Below are positions 23,486 through 34,767 of a DNA stretch of 64,000 bases, piece by piece (the first letter of the stretch is position 1; each line of letters opens with the position of its first letter). The translations under genes were made by a program, and so were the position numbers. This DNA is from Stropharia rugosoannulata (taxonomy: Eukaryota > Basidiomycota > Agaricomycetes > Agaricales > Strophariaceae), in assembly GCA_028532985.1 (NCBI GenBank), contig JANCIK010000005.1:564501-628500 (forward strand), written 5' to 3'. The notes under the pieces were generated by a model. It was not told where the DNA came from and searched no databases. It was given only the letters and a program-made list of their open reading frames with translations.

Positions 23486-25077
23486 TTACCCATTGGCATT
23501 TCCAAGCAGATTTTCGAACTTATTTCGTAGCTGTTTGATCCTATCATCACATGCTCCTGACTTGTCATGCCCATAATCTTTCATCAAGTTGGAACACTCC
23601 CGGATAAACTGCTCGAGTTCTTTGACACGAGTGATGGAAAGTTTGGGCTCATTGGAACTTCTTGCGCTAGCCAAGAAAGACGCAACAACAGTGGAAAGGG
23701 CACCTAGAAAATGTCAGTCAATCAATTATTTTCTAGCGGAAGAACGTACCAAGAATAGTAGTGGGCACGGCTGCCTATAGAATGAATAAAATTCGTCATA
23801 AAATTTAGAGTGCAAGCAGGGTTGACTTACAGATTTACCTTGAGTAGCAACTGCAGATAATCCGGTAGTCAGAGAGCCCAGCAATACCTGCAGAGCTATA
23901 GCAATATTTAGAGAGGAGCGGGAGAGGGCGGCCTTTCTCGCATATTTGTTTCGCTCGCTTCGAGCATCTTTTAAAGTGGCAGACAGACGAGCACCAACAC
24001 TATGGGGTTCATACTACATTCATTCTAGATAAGCCAAAGGAGATAAAAATAAATAGTTTCAAATGCACACACTTTAATCTCGTTTTTCTCATCATCACTA
24101 TCATCTGAATGAAAGAAAAAAGGGAAAGTTTTCTGAAAGAAGTCCCCTGCGGCGTGGAGTAGTCGAGCTCTAAATCCTTTGTTCGCACGCTGCTCTTGAC
24201 TTTGTCCTAATATCTGATCGATCAGGACATCCCGCTCCTCTGCAACAACGTCTCTGAATTGCAGGCGCCCGTCTGGCGAGGCCTGTAAATGATGAGAGTC
24301 GCGGACATATGCACCCGGAATCGTGTCTACCAGGCGATTACGCTCGTCATCAAGTAGGTGCCTCATTTGTGAGCCAATAGGTTGGACGGTGTGGGGCAGC
24401 GTGGACATGAGATGACTGGTGACATTATCGCGCTCCGCCTCCAATGCATGCCTCGAACGTATGCCATGACCATAATTGGCGTCGTATTGCTCTGGCCCTA
24501 CTAGTACCAGTGGTATACATTATTAAACCCATTTAATGTCTACAGTTTTGACACACGGTAACGCACCTAATGAACTGGTGTGTGTGACCCCATGGGCGAA
24601 GGGCGCAAGCCTACCATGGCTCCTGTTGTGCTGTGAATTATTCTCACTGCTGAGTGCAGAACTTCCACCGGCAGACACGGAAAAGGTATCGGCGGTTTGA
24701 CTGCGCCCTGAGTGTCCGCTGCGTGACCTTTGCGGCTGCGCGCCAGCCCTTTGATCAGCACCTGTAGAAACACGCAATATCTCTGGGTTTGACGCGCTGG
24801 TAGCGTATCCGAGTACTCCAAACCCTTTATCAATGACTGAAGGAGAGGGGATATATCCCGGTGTGTTCACCTGTCTTCCGTTGTTAGCCGCTCCGGTTGA
24901 GGTCAGTGAACTGTCGGGGGGCAGAAAACCTCCATGATCAGCAGAGCCTGTAGCGCCTATCGAAGTGCGAGCCTGCGTCTGTAGTACGGAATGACCAAGA
25001 AGCGCGGTGCTGCGTTCCCCATCATCGTTGGAGATTGCTAGGTTGGATAAACCTGTACCTAGCTGCTCTGAAGCCAT
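23486..25077 (-). CDS. Fungal SLATT (SMODS/SLOG-associating two-TM effector) domain protein
   Basis: Multi-exon gene with start ATG at 25077 (MASEQLGTGLSNLAI) and stop at 23486. The first about 200 residues are low-complexity, serine/glycine-rich and probably disordered. A second exon group (24.06-24.45 kb) is helical and acidic (RHALEAERDNVTSH..., DVVAEERDVLIDQIL, HSDDSDDEK). The C-terminal part matches the fungal SLATT family: VGARLSATLKDARSERNKYA, then hydrophobic helix 1 (about 23.9 kb, IALQVLLGSLTTGLSAVAT), helix 2 (about 23.7 kb, TTILGALSTVVASFLASA), and the tail ITRVKELEQFIRECSNLMKD ending NLLGNANG. In bacteria, SLATT proteins are predicted pore-forming effectors tied to nucleotide-signalling immunity. 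The fungal role is unknown. No SMODS or SLOG partner is seen nearby. The end of a large transposon lies 104 bp upstream of the start. Confidence 0.75.
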
Positions 25078-25198
25078 GTTTCTTCTAGCGTCAAGAGGCA
25101 AGGGGATATGTACAGCAGTGCAACAGAGATATATCACCTAGTCGACGTCTGTATAGTATTTAAAGTAAACATTTAAAGTTTGTCGGAAATTTCCTAGC

Positions 25199-25450
25199 TG
25201 TCTTACAAGGCATCTAAGGCACCTAAGTCAATTTTCTATTACATTACGATGTATATTGCGCAGTTATGTTACAAGTGCTTGCAAATGAGCGCCCAAACTT
25301 ACAAGGCTTATACGCTTACAAGACAAGCTAGTCTTACAAGACAAGGAGATTGATTGCAATACAGAGCGCCATCTTATAAGGCAATGGTGCATTGTAAGTG
25401 AAAATTATATTTGAAACTTGACATTAGTTACTTTACAACGAGGAAGCGCT
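25199..25450. repeat. Left subterminal repeats of the Plavaka element
   Basis: At least five CTTACAAG or CTTATAAG words in mixed orientation (for example 25201, 25299, 25315 and 25332) within 250 bp. They mirror the cluster at the other end. Such subterminal clusters commonly bind transposase; here that is inferred. Confidence 0.6.
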
Positions 25451-25599
25451 CTTATAACCCCCCGGTGGTCATTACTATCTCACAAATCAATTTGACAACA
25501 TACAAATACGCCTTAAATGTTACTTAGCCAATTCATTATTACAATGACTTACCACACTCACTTACCGTTATAGTTGAAACTTAACTTACATGTCGACAA

Positions 25600-25692
25600 G
25601 ATTCTGCCATCCTGCGGAATTGAACTCGGTACTTACAATGATTACGCAACATTACAAACACGACGATAGTTCCCACTAGGCCATACAGGCTT
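25600..25692 (-). repeat. tRNA-like relic inside the Plavaka element
   Basis: On the minus strand TGGCCTAGTGGG fits the A-box consensus, and GAGTTCAATTCC about 55 bases later resembles a B box. The acceptor stem does not pair, so this is not a functional tRNA. It may be a SINE fragment or an old tRNA capture. Compare the similar relic at 478-548. Confidence 0.25.
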
Positions 25693-25968
25693 TTCATAAC
25701 TAGTTAATGAACAGGGTTATATCAGTACGTACTTTCCCACGCCTTAACGAGGGACCTTAATCGTCTAAGTTTCTAAGTCCCTCACCCTTTGTTTACAATT
25801 AATATTCTGTTCCTGTTCCCCTCACCTCACGAATCAATTGCTTTTACAATCTCCCCTTAGTCCAATGAACCTCTCCCCTAGCCAATTAACCACAATTTCT
25901 ATCTCCCCATTGTATAATTCATGTGAATTCAGACTTGTCAGACTGTTCGTCTGAGTATGGGTGACACC

Positions 25969-26611
25969 GTACAACCTGTTAAGTGTTAACAGTACAGACG
26001 ACGCCTTACAACCTGTTAAGTGTTAACAGGAGTACAGGCGACGCTCTACAACCTGTTAAGCGTTAACAGGAGTGCAGGCGATGCTATACAACCTGTTAAG
26101 CGTTAACAGGAGTACAGGCGACGCCATGTCACCTGCGAAATGCTAACAGGTGTGCAGACGATGCTGTACTCCTGTTAACGCTTAACAGGAGTACAGGCGA
26201 TGTTGTAAAACCTGTTAAGTGTTAACAAGCGTTAACAGGAGTACAGGCGACGCTATACAACCTGTTAAGCGTTAACAGGAGTACAGGCGACTCTATACAA
26301 CCTGTTAAGCGTTAACAGGAGTACAGGCGACGCCATGTCACCTGCGAAACGCTAACAGGTGTGCAGACGATGCTGTACAACCTATTAAGCGTTAACAGGA
26401 GTACAGGCGATGTTGTACAACCTGTTAAGTGTTAACAAGCGTTAACAGGAGTACAGGCGACGCTATACAACCTGTTAAGCGTTAACAGGAGTACAGGCGA
26501 CGCCATGTCACCTGCGAAACGCTAACAGGTGTGCAGACGATGCTGTACAACCTGTTAAGTGTTAACAGGAATGCAGGCAACACTGCAGCACCTGCAGAGC
26601 GTACCGAGATG
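25969..26611. repeat. Palindromic minisatellite, about 15 units of about 40 bp
   Basis: Tandem units of the form TACAACCTGTTAAGCGTTAA then CAGGAGTACAGGCGACGCTA. Each core is a perfect inverted repeat, CCTGTTAA-gcg-TTAACAGG. Variant units follow a higher-order order. A TCACCTGCGAAACGCTAACA unit occurs three times (about 26129, 26338 and 26508). It is followed by a plain unit and then, twice, by an extended unit with an extra GTTAACAAGC (about 26210 and 26420). The array sits 0.8 kb inside the left end of the Plavaka element and shows no coding potential. Hairpin formation or dyad protein binding is inferred. Confidence 0.85.
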
Positions 26612-27660
26612 TATTAGTTGATCTCTGTAACGGTAATTTAATTTCTATTCAAAATTATACTCAAAGATTATTTTAAACATTGTCATATGAGTCTTTTGAG
26701 CAATGTCAACGTAGTAATTATATCAATCATTGTGTCATTGAACTCCATGTATTGTTTATATATTAAAGGCGACATCAATGGGATGGCAACAGAACAAGTA
26801 GTAAAAGATAGTGATAGTCCACCAAGTCTGACAACAGGAGGAAAGCACACTCTGAGAAATAAGCTGACCACACTTGGTGAACACTGTGTGGAAGGAATAG
26901 ACAATGTGTTCGTGAATACGGCGCGAAGTCCTTGTGCCCACGACCAGACACAACAACCGCGACACGGGCTTTAACGCCCACATCCACGTCTCAGCGCGCA
27001 TGTACTCCGAAGCCGCCATGCAACAGTGGATGTGCGCACAATGTCAACTATACCCAAGAACGCGTGGGGTCAGCGAAAAGTCAAGCAGTGAGTGATCTAC
27101 ATTCTTACTACTCCTATTTTACATACATGCTGAGCTACTGGAACCCATTCTCGCGTTTGTGGGGTCACCTACCATTGTAGGCGCATGCAGACGTATCCTG
27201 GTCACCTACGGGCAAGTAGCGTTTGGGGAGACGTGAGAAGCATCCCGCAGTGCGATGCATGGCAAGGCACACTGCAACCGCGATTGTGGGCGAAGGTACC
27301 ACGGCATACAAATTATTATTTTGAACATGGACTCCTAGCATAGCTTGCACATACAGCAAGGGGATCTGGTGGCGTAAGAGCATGCACGCACCAGTCAGCC
27401 AAGTAGTATATCACCTCTGTACGGAAAAGGGGATGCCCCAGTGAATCTACTGCCTCGGAAAAAGTTTTGGTTACTCACTACGAACAAGCCTGAGCCAGAA
27501 GTACATTGAGCCGCGCTGAGTATTCGAGCCTTCTAAAGTAAACAATTTTATTTACACGGATAGTAATACAGGACTAAAACTCGGTCAACTACTTGTCGTC
27601 TCCCACCAAGGAACAGATATCTGAGTATCTTCGATTATTGGTCAGTCCTTAAAGCATTAA
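26612..27660. other. Non-coding interior of the Plavaka element
   Basis: About 1 kb between the minisatellite and the 3' end of the accessory gene. Only unconvincing short frames are present (for example 26687-26974), and no motif is recognised. Confidence 0.4.
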
Positions 27661-29901
27661 CTAATGCTTAGTCTTGTTAGTAGATCGAGTAGTCCGGCGC
27701 TTTCGAGCACCAGGTTCCTCCTCAATATCAACGTCCAATGGCACCACATTGTCCTGTTTCTTTGCTGATGAAGATGCCGCTCTTTTACCCTTAGTCTTCG
27801 ATTCTTTTGCCGCAGACAGATTGGTGGATTCTTTGGCGACGCTGGGAGCACTGGAACTTAAAGAAGACTTCTGGGATGATTTCTGCCTTGATCCGGTGGT
27901 GGGTTCAGGGAGCGGGGAACCACAACGACTGGTGGACACAAAGGATTCAGAGGTGGCACCTGTGGGATGACGACCGGACAATGATGATGCGTGTGAAGCC
28001 GCAGAGGAATCAGATAAGAGTGCATCACTGGATCCCTCTCGATGATGGTCGGCATCCAAGGACAAAATATTCTCCATTGCATAGGTTCGAGAGAGACTTG
28101 CTGTCGACAGATTCCTCATAACAGCTTTCCCTTTGTCTGTGGACGACGTGGGGTGGCCTCAATATCAGTACTAGAGTGCTCTGAGGATTTCTCATTGTCG
28201 GTGTGGGGGTTAATTTGAGTACTGACGTGAGTTGGAGAATCAATGTCAGATGACCGGTCAGATGTTATCCTTAAGTCGGCAAGAATAAAGTTGACATCAT
28301 CAGAGCGGGACATGTGTTTCGGAATCTTTGGGGCAATAGTTGCGGCCTGGGAAGTGGATTTGGAGCTTGTGGGATCGGGGTGGATGCTGTTTGGGAAAAG
28401 TTCTTTGTTCCACTCCTTGAACAGATGCTTGAAGACCTCTGGATTTCTATCAAAGCCTAAGATAATGACTTGCTTGAAGCGGTCTGCTGTCTCAAAGTAG
28501 TTTATCTGTGTGGTGCTGCCTATGCCGCTCAAGTTCAATTCCTTGTCATCGGCCAAAAGAAAGATTGTCTAAATGTGTGCGCAGCAATTTATTTTAGTAT
28601 CAAGATTATTATACTTAGGTATATTATTAGAAGTAATGATACACGTACCAAAGCAGCCGTATTAGCGATTAAACCCACAGTTGTGGTTGGTTTATTACCA
28701 TGAGGATCCCGTCTCAAAGCACTATTTCCATTGAACGACATCTTGAGTGCCTTCTCTCCGTATAGAATATGTTTTGCAGCCTAATAAAATAATATAAACC
28801 TGTATTAGTGCACGTAACCCATTACAGATGCAATGCCACTGTGACTTTCGTACCTGAATAAGTATGGAGGACCGAAATATACCAGTGGTGCCAGACGAAG
28901 GGTCTTGATTGTAGTAAATGAGAGGTGGGAATTTGGAGTAAGTATACGGGTGCAATGTTGAGTCAACTTCAAGGTCCAAGCGCAGTGTTGCACCTAGCAG
29001 CTTCTGCACGGTAGGATGGGAAATACGGCTATTGGTGTTCATGAAGAATGAGGCATTGTTGTCGATAACTCCAAAAATAGAGAATGCAGCGCTTCGAAGA
29101 GTATTCAAAGCAGAGGATCGATGTGCTTTCATCCCGCCAATAAACTAATAATAATAAGTTAAAAAGAATTTGTGCCGTCAGTGAGAGATAGATCAATACA
29201 ATACTTAATAAAAATGACATGACACTTACAGCTTGGACAAGGTCCTCATTCACCTTTGCGCGCTCCATCATGACTAGTGGAAGAAATTCATGAAGCTCAG
29301 CTGTATCTCCCAGCGCAATATTCTTGTCAGACGCAAATCGAAGAGGGCTTTTAGAGTCGAATGTAGGACGCGGCTCTCTGAAGACATTCTCGGTGATATT
29401 CAATGAAAGATAGACACCACAGTATTTCCCAGATTTTTTCATGTAGATCAGGGACTCACTGTGAGTATAATCCTCAAGTTCGGTGCCTGCATCCGCTGCC
29501 TTAGCGGATCTGATTGCCCTGTTGCGCTCACGCTTCTCGTTTCGCTTTGCAAGATTCAAATCTGAGATTTCTTCGAGCAACTCCTTGTTTTCAGCTTTGA
29601 GAGCCTGAATAGTCACTTGCGCCTTCATTAGAATCTATCATAGTATTGCTACGAGTCAGTCTATGTTCGACTAAATTCCTTTAATAGTATTTCTTACCTC
29701 CATCCATTCACTGTTACTGATTGGATGGTCTTCCATGTGCAATGAATTAGCACGCAGAATGAACTTCTTAAGAGTCTCCTCGTCCAAGAGTCTTGGATTG
29801 TTGGGTTGGACAGGCCTGACATTACTGATTTGGCTGTCGTCAGAAGACTCGGAGTTAGAGTCCCTTGAACTGACAATGTGGGTCTGAGAGACAGATGACA
29901 T
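27661..29901 (-). CDS. Plavaka-associated protein of unknown function
   Basis: Second gene of the transposon, downstream of the transposase and on the same strand. Start ATG at 29901 (MSSVSQTHIVSSRDSN), stop at 27661. The exons encode a serine/acid-rich head and a coiled-coil-like segment (ALKAENKELLEEISDLNLAK). A folded-looking core follows (YMKKSGKYCGVYLSLNITEN, RPTFDSKSPLRFASDKN, MKAHRSSALNTLRSAAFSIF, GATLRLDLEVDSTLHPYTYS). A central part (ADDKELNLSGIGSTTQINYF, KQVIILGFDRNPEVFKHLFK) leads to a long low-complexity tail ending in a basic KRRTTRSTNKTKH, possibly nuclear-targeting. The frame shifts by one base near 28118, next to a GGGAAA run, with no splice site to explain it. I do not recognise the domain. 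Its place inside the termini suggests a role in transposition or element control. Confidence 0.6.
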
Positions 29902-30146
29902 TGGGGATTCAAGTGCGAAGATTGAAAGCTTCAAAGTTGAGGCGATTGTTATGTGTTGTTAAATTCTTTGCGTTGCAGTACACTATAAATCTTCGGAACA
30001 CCATCCGTTTACCATGCCAGTTAATAATAATACAAAGGCCCACGTAGTCTTCTTTATATTTTTACACTATTTAATCAAATGATCAGTAAGACATTGACCT
30101 TAAATACCATTACTATTAATATTATAGATGTAATTCACTGATAAAA

Positions 30147-33100
30147 TTATAGAGCTACATTTGTTGCCAGACTGGCCGACCTCAGTCTCATCCAAAGGTC
30201 ATCATCAACCTCTTTTACAACCAGAAATTCGTCAAATGTGTGTGTAGATCCATGGTCCTTTACCAGAAGTGCCCCTCGAATGATCCAATCCAATGGGACA
30301 AATGCCGCCTTGTCTCGCGCCCGTGCACAGACACGAGTGAGACCAAGGTCTCGATCCCTGCTGCGGTTGGCACTTGAAATAGGTCGGTCCATCGGTAGGA
30401 TAAGTGCAACAAACCATTCACGGCCGACACAGTCAATGCTAAATATAGATAGAAGCCTGCCAAAAAAAACCTCATCATTGTCTCCAGGTCGTTTGATGAG
30501 CACGCAATCATAGCGTTCTGAGTTGTGGAACTTGGGGTTGCATCGTAGAATGTCTGTTAGGTTGTTCCAGCTTACTACTGACTGAAAGGTGACCTTGAGA
30601 TACTGGAAGCGTTGTATCTATAAAAGCGTAGATAGTCAGAATATTATTACACATTACAAGCTATTTTTAGATGTTGACTTGCCATATCAGAGGTGTCAAG
30701 ATGGACAGGTTGGCCCTGCCACCGAGATAACGCCTGACTGAGACGTCTACGGAAGTTCTGATATGCAGGATCAGAAGTTGGACTGTTGTGTTGTTGTTCT
30801 ATTCCTTTAAGAGAGATCAGGGGAAGAGGAGAGCCACAGACGCAATATTCAAGCCCAACATGGCGACGCTGTAGATTCTTTTTTATCTTGTCACGGTATA
30901 CCACTTGTGAGCCTGGCTGACATTCTTCCTCCTGATCTTCCTGTAGTTGCTTTAGATATTCTTTCTTTTCATTATATTCATTGATCTCAGTTCGAATCAT
31001 AAGGCTTGCGAGCGTCTCATGCTCCAATCTAAGGATCTGTCATAAAAGAATAAGTCAAGGGAGTCAGGCTGTATAAATTTGATACTGATATAATAGGCTA
31101 TAAACGAACCTGTTTATCGGTATCCTTGAAGTTTGTGTGGTATAGGTAAAACTTCTTAAATGCACGGTGTTGTTTTTCACCAAGTTTTGTGTTTGCATTG
31201 CGAGTAACACCTTTTCGCCTAATGTCCTGGAATAGGTGCTGATGTGTGTGCGCTTTGGGGAAGTTCCAGTTCTTTGTGTTGTACTTCTGAACATGCTCCT
31301 GGAGTTCATATGTGCATTAAAAGGTGGTTTAATCGTTAGATTCTTGCTACATAGTTAAATTAAATTAAATTACTATTACCTTTACTAATGAGCTGAATAC
31401 AAGTAGCTCTGCTTCACCTGCCTCAAGAGTCTCTTCCGTGTGAACGCTCAATGATGCGTACATGTCCAAATTGAGATAGCTACGCAGAATCTTGAGAAGG
31501 AGGTACCCTTCAGGTGATATTGCTGGTGTAAGTATGTTTGAAGCTGCGTAGAGAAGAACCTGTAAAATTCTTAAATGTCAATCTCGTTTCACAATCCAGA
31601 TAATAGCAGCGACTGTAACAATATAAACATATAATAATAATAATTTATACTTACCTTGGCCATGTCTTCGTGCTTTGTACCATCCAGAAATGTTGGTGCC
31701 TTTATTATTGAGATGAAATGATTCAATCCAGTCCAGCTCGGTGTTTTGTCTACCCTATATTTAAATCTATATTAATATTGCTCCTCCCAATTAAAATTAA
31801 TAATCTCGAATAATTACTGGTTATCCAACATCTCGGAGTACTTCTTATCTAGTGATCCGATAAAGAGAGACTTAATGCACTTAAGGATATGATCGGAAAA
31901 GAGGCCTTGATGGTACGCATGAAGCCGGTCCCAAGAAATTGCTAGATAGACATCATTGTTTTTTCCTAACATCCAGAAGACATTCTGAGACATGTCAACA
32001 CACACAATAGATAATGATTCAAATTGTATTAATTTAAACCCACCTCTATGTTCTGTAATCCATGCTGTTGCAAGTGCTTTTCTTTTTCATCTGCAGGTAG
32101 CCCTTGTGCTTCTTCGAAGACAGCTTTCATTGAGTCAGTGGTACGTAATGGATACTTCTTTGAAAGATCAGCCTGATCTGTTTGCGGTACAAGACACACA
32201 GGGCACGGATATAAACTCCTGTGTCCACGGATAAGAGCCATAAATGTACTGCATACGGCTAGTTAGAGACATAGAATACAAGTAATAAAATACTTACTGC
32301 TCCTCATAGTCAGCTGAAAGAATAAGAATGACCGGATATAGCAACCGAACTATACCATCGCCACATTTGAAAAGATACCCTGTCTTTGCGTGATCCGAAA
32401 TTTCTTGAATAAGCTCATAAAATGCTTTGTGCCAGATAACTCGTTTGAGGTTGACATACTCCGGCTTGTTGGTAAGCCCTGCCTTTTCTTTCACCTGCGA
32501 AAGGGATGCAATGAGATGTAATCAGTAAATTAAAAAGAAGGTTAATTTTGTTATAATATAATTTATAACAGCCGTACTATAGGGAGCCAGCCAACTACTC
32601 TGCCACCAGCAAGACCCGTCCCATTCCGCAGTTCAATTGGTAGGTTAAGTAGTCGTGCAATGACTGGGTAGCCCTGGGCTGTGCCAAACGATGAAAGCCG
32701 TGTTTTATCTGCGTAAATCAGCAAGCAGATAGGTACTGCACCATTTACCGGAAGGTTTGACTTTAAATTTGATTTTCACCGGGATTAATACCATAGATAT
32801 ACTTGCAATAATACATCAATTTGCTTACTTGGATCTCCCACCATGCATCTCCACTCCATGGCTCGTCCCAGAACCGTTCAAGTTTTACCCCATCATACTT
32901 AAACTGGCGCTCCGCATCCCAGTGACACTGTGAAGCAATGCTTGCGTCGCCTAAGAGCTCCAATACCCAGTCCCATATTGACCGAGTCCACACATCAAAT
33001 GATACCTCTTCATTCCCGTAGGTAGCAGTGTCCGATGTCTTCACTAACTAAATTATATAAATTAAATTGAGTTACACTGAATTAACTTATTTGAATAAAA

Positions 33101-34445
33101 GGGGAGCAAGCAACGACGCCCCACAACATGTATATAGAGCCAAGATATCAGTTAAATTAAATCATGAAATTTAAACTTACTCCTTTCGTCCTCTTGCAAG
33201 CAAGATCCCAGATCTTCTGCATATCCTTGTCACTCTCCAACGTAAAATCACTGGGGGATTTGGTGGCGCGCTGAATAATATCTAGTAAGCGATTCTTCTG
33301 CTTTGCATTTAGATGGGTGTCAAGAGAGAACTCGGCAATGTCGAAGTCGAGTTCGCTGCTAAAGGATGCCACGGTTCGCGTTTTGGTTGACCATCGCCAT
33401 CGGGCTGGTTGTGTGATGGTCTCTGTGCTGATGTATTGCCTCGTGCAGATGGCGGAAAGGCACGGCGGGAGGTTGTCGACGCACTGGAATTTTTTGCGGT
33501 GTCTGATTCTATCGGAATGTGCTTCGTCGGTTTCTTGCTCTTCGGATGGTACTGTATGATGATGTCGTCCTCGTGCAAATTCGGATGTGCTTGTGCCAGA
33601 TTTGTTGCATTTGCAATGGATTCCGGCGTTGCGGCTTGTGGACCATGGCTTGGAACCTCGTGGTGTATGTAATCAGATGCTGTCAGGATTACAGGATTTA
33701 TAGATTCAGTTAATATTAAACATTAAGTGTACGTAGTCCGAACTTACGTTCAAATGGGAGGGGGGGAAGCAGGTCATCTTCATCCTCAATTTGAGAGCTG
33801 CCATCTGAATGGATTGATTCAGCCGGCTTCTTGGCATGAAAGTCCCCGTAGTCGTCAATGGTCCCATATTCTGAATGGGATGATGGGCTATCGCATTTAA
33901 TAGGGCTACCGTCAGAAACAATTTCTGTGAAATGTAAATAACCCATTGTGCCTCAACTAATACGACGACTTATTACCTGGCAATGGGTTTGAGACCTGAT
34001 CAGGTGTTGATAGTCTAATACCAAGATTGTGATCGGACTCCACTCTAGTGTCCAGGTTAGGACTGTGTTCCTGGAGGTCCATTTTACCTAATATAGCGAG
34101 CAGGTACCATAGTCAGTCTAAACGGAGAGGTACGATTTACCGCTAACATTAATTATTCTTACCCAATTTAGACGATGAAGAATCCTGTTGGCGTTGAGCT
34201 TGCAAGTTCGCGGCTAATTCTTCTTGAAGTTTGGTATAATATGCCTCAGCAAGAGCTTCAGCTTTGCTGGTCCTAGGGGCTTCTTCTTTGACGGCAGCAA
34301 AGCATTTTCTCTTGTGGGATGCCATTCCGCGTCGGGGGTACGAGTTCTTACATCGCGGACAGATATCATCGCCCGCAGGAACGCGCATCGTGGTGACTTG
34401 CAATGGGTTTCGATTATTCCTCTTTGCCTTAGGTTCGCGGCCCAT
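30147..34445 (-). CDS. Plavaka transposase (one apparent frameshift)
   Basis: Multi-exon gene, start ATG 34445, stop 30147. The N-terminus carries a C2H2-like finger, ICPRCKNSYPRRGMASHKRKC (34.3 kb), then acidic linkers. The conserved body follows: WTRSIWDWVLELLGDAS (about 32.95 kb), GAVPICLLIYADKTRLS with NGTGLAGGRVVGWLP (about 32.6 kb) and KRVIWHKAFYELIQEISDHA. Next is the cysteine motif LYPCPVCLVPQTDQADLSKK (32.2 kb), then the LISWDRLHAYHQGLFSDH-like block (31.9 kb), NLDMYASLSVHTEETL, NWNFPKAHTHQHLFQDIRRK and GVTRNANTKLGEKQHRAFKK (31.2-31.5 kb). These match basidiomycete Plavaka transposases in order. Near 33364, after REPWHP, the frame continues one base out as FSSELDFDIAEFSL, which implies a single-base deletion beside CCTTT. 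Nothing else looks broken. It is the driver of the surrounding element. Confidence 0.78.
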
Positions 34446-34662
34446 GATCGATGTGAAGGGATGGGGCTGGGAGGGCTACAGTCTCAGAGATGGCAATGCA
34501 CTATCAACCGTGTCAATTCGGTTTAACAAATGATCATTTCTCACGAATGGACTTTGTTGATCATTCTAATAATATAATACATTACAAGATATTACCGACT
34601 AAGACAAGTGTATATCTATTATTATAACTTTAGATCAGTTGTTCCAAGAGAAATCAGACCCT

Positions 34663-34748
34663 TACAAGGACCTTGTAAGGAAACGACGCCCTGTAAGGCA
34701 CATTACAAGGCTATATCGCGTCATTGTAAGCTATTTGCCTTATAAGGC
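34663..34748. repeat. Right subterminal repeats of the Plavaka element
   Basis: CCTTACAAGGACCTTGTAAGG is a near-perfect palindrome at about 34671. It is followed by CTGTAAGG, ATTACAAGG, TTGTAAGC and CTTATAAGG within 75 bp, mirroring the left cluster. Confidence 0.65.
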
Positions 34749-34767
34749 TAACATGGATTTTCCGACA

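Larger units (their letters stand above)
25181..34767 (-). mobile_element. Plavaka-type DNA transposon, about 9.6 kb
   Basis: The ends are inverted: TGTCGGAAATTTCC at 25181 and, on the minus strand from 34767, TGTCGGAAAATCC. The similarity continues to CTTACAAGGC/CTTATAAGGC about 30 bp in. Both ends are studded with CTTACAAGG/CCTTGTAAGG words (25199-25445 and 34663-34748), likely transposase-binding repeats. Inside are a transposase gene of the Plavaka type (related to KDZ transposases) and a second gene, both on the minus strand, plus a palindromic minisatellite near the left end. I could not see a clear target-site duplication next to the TGTCGG ends, so the exact termini may be off by a few bases. 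Both genes have one apparent frame break, so autonomy is doubtful. Confidence 0.75.

Noticed and set aside
25969..26611. CRISPR array
   Set aside because: Units are contiguous palindromic tandem repeats with no unique spacers, and the genome is fungal.
25181..34767. TET/JBP cargo gene as in some related KDZ elements
   Set aside because: No HxD dioxygenase motif or matching domain was seen in either gene of the element.
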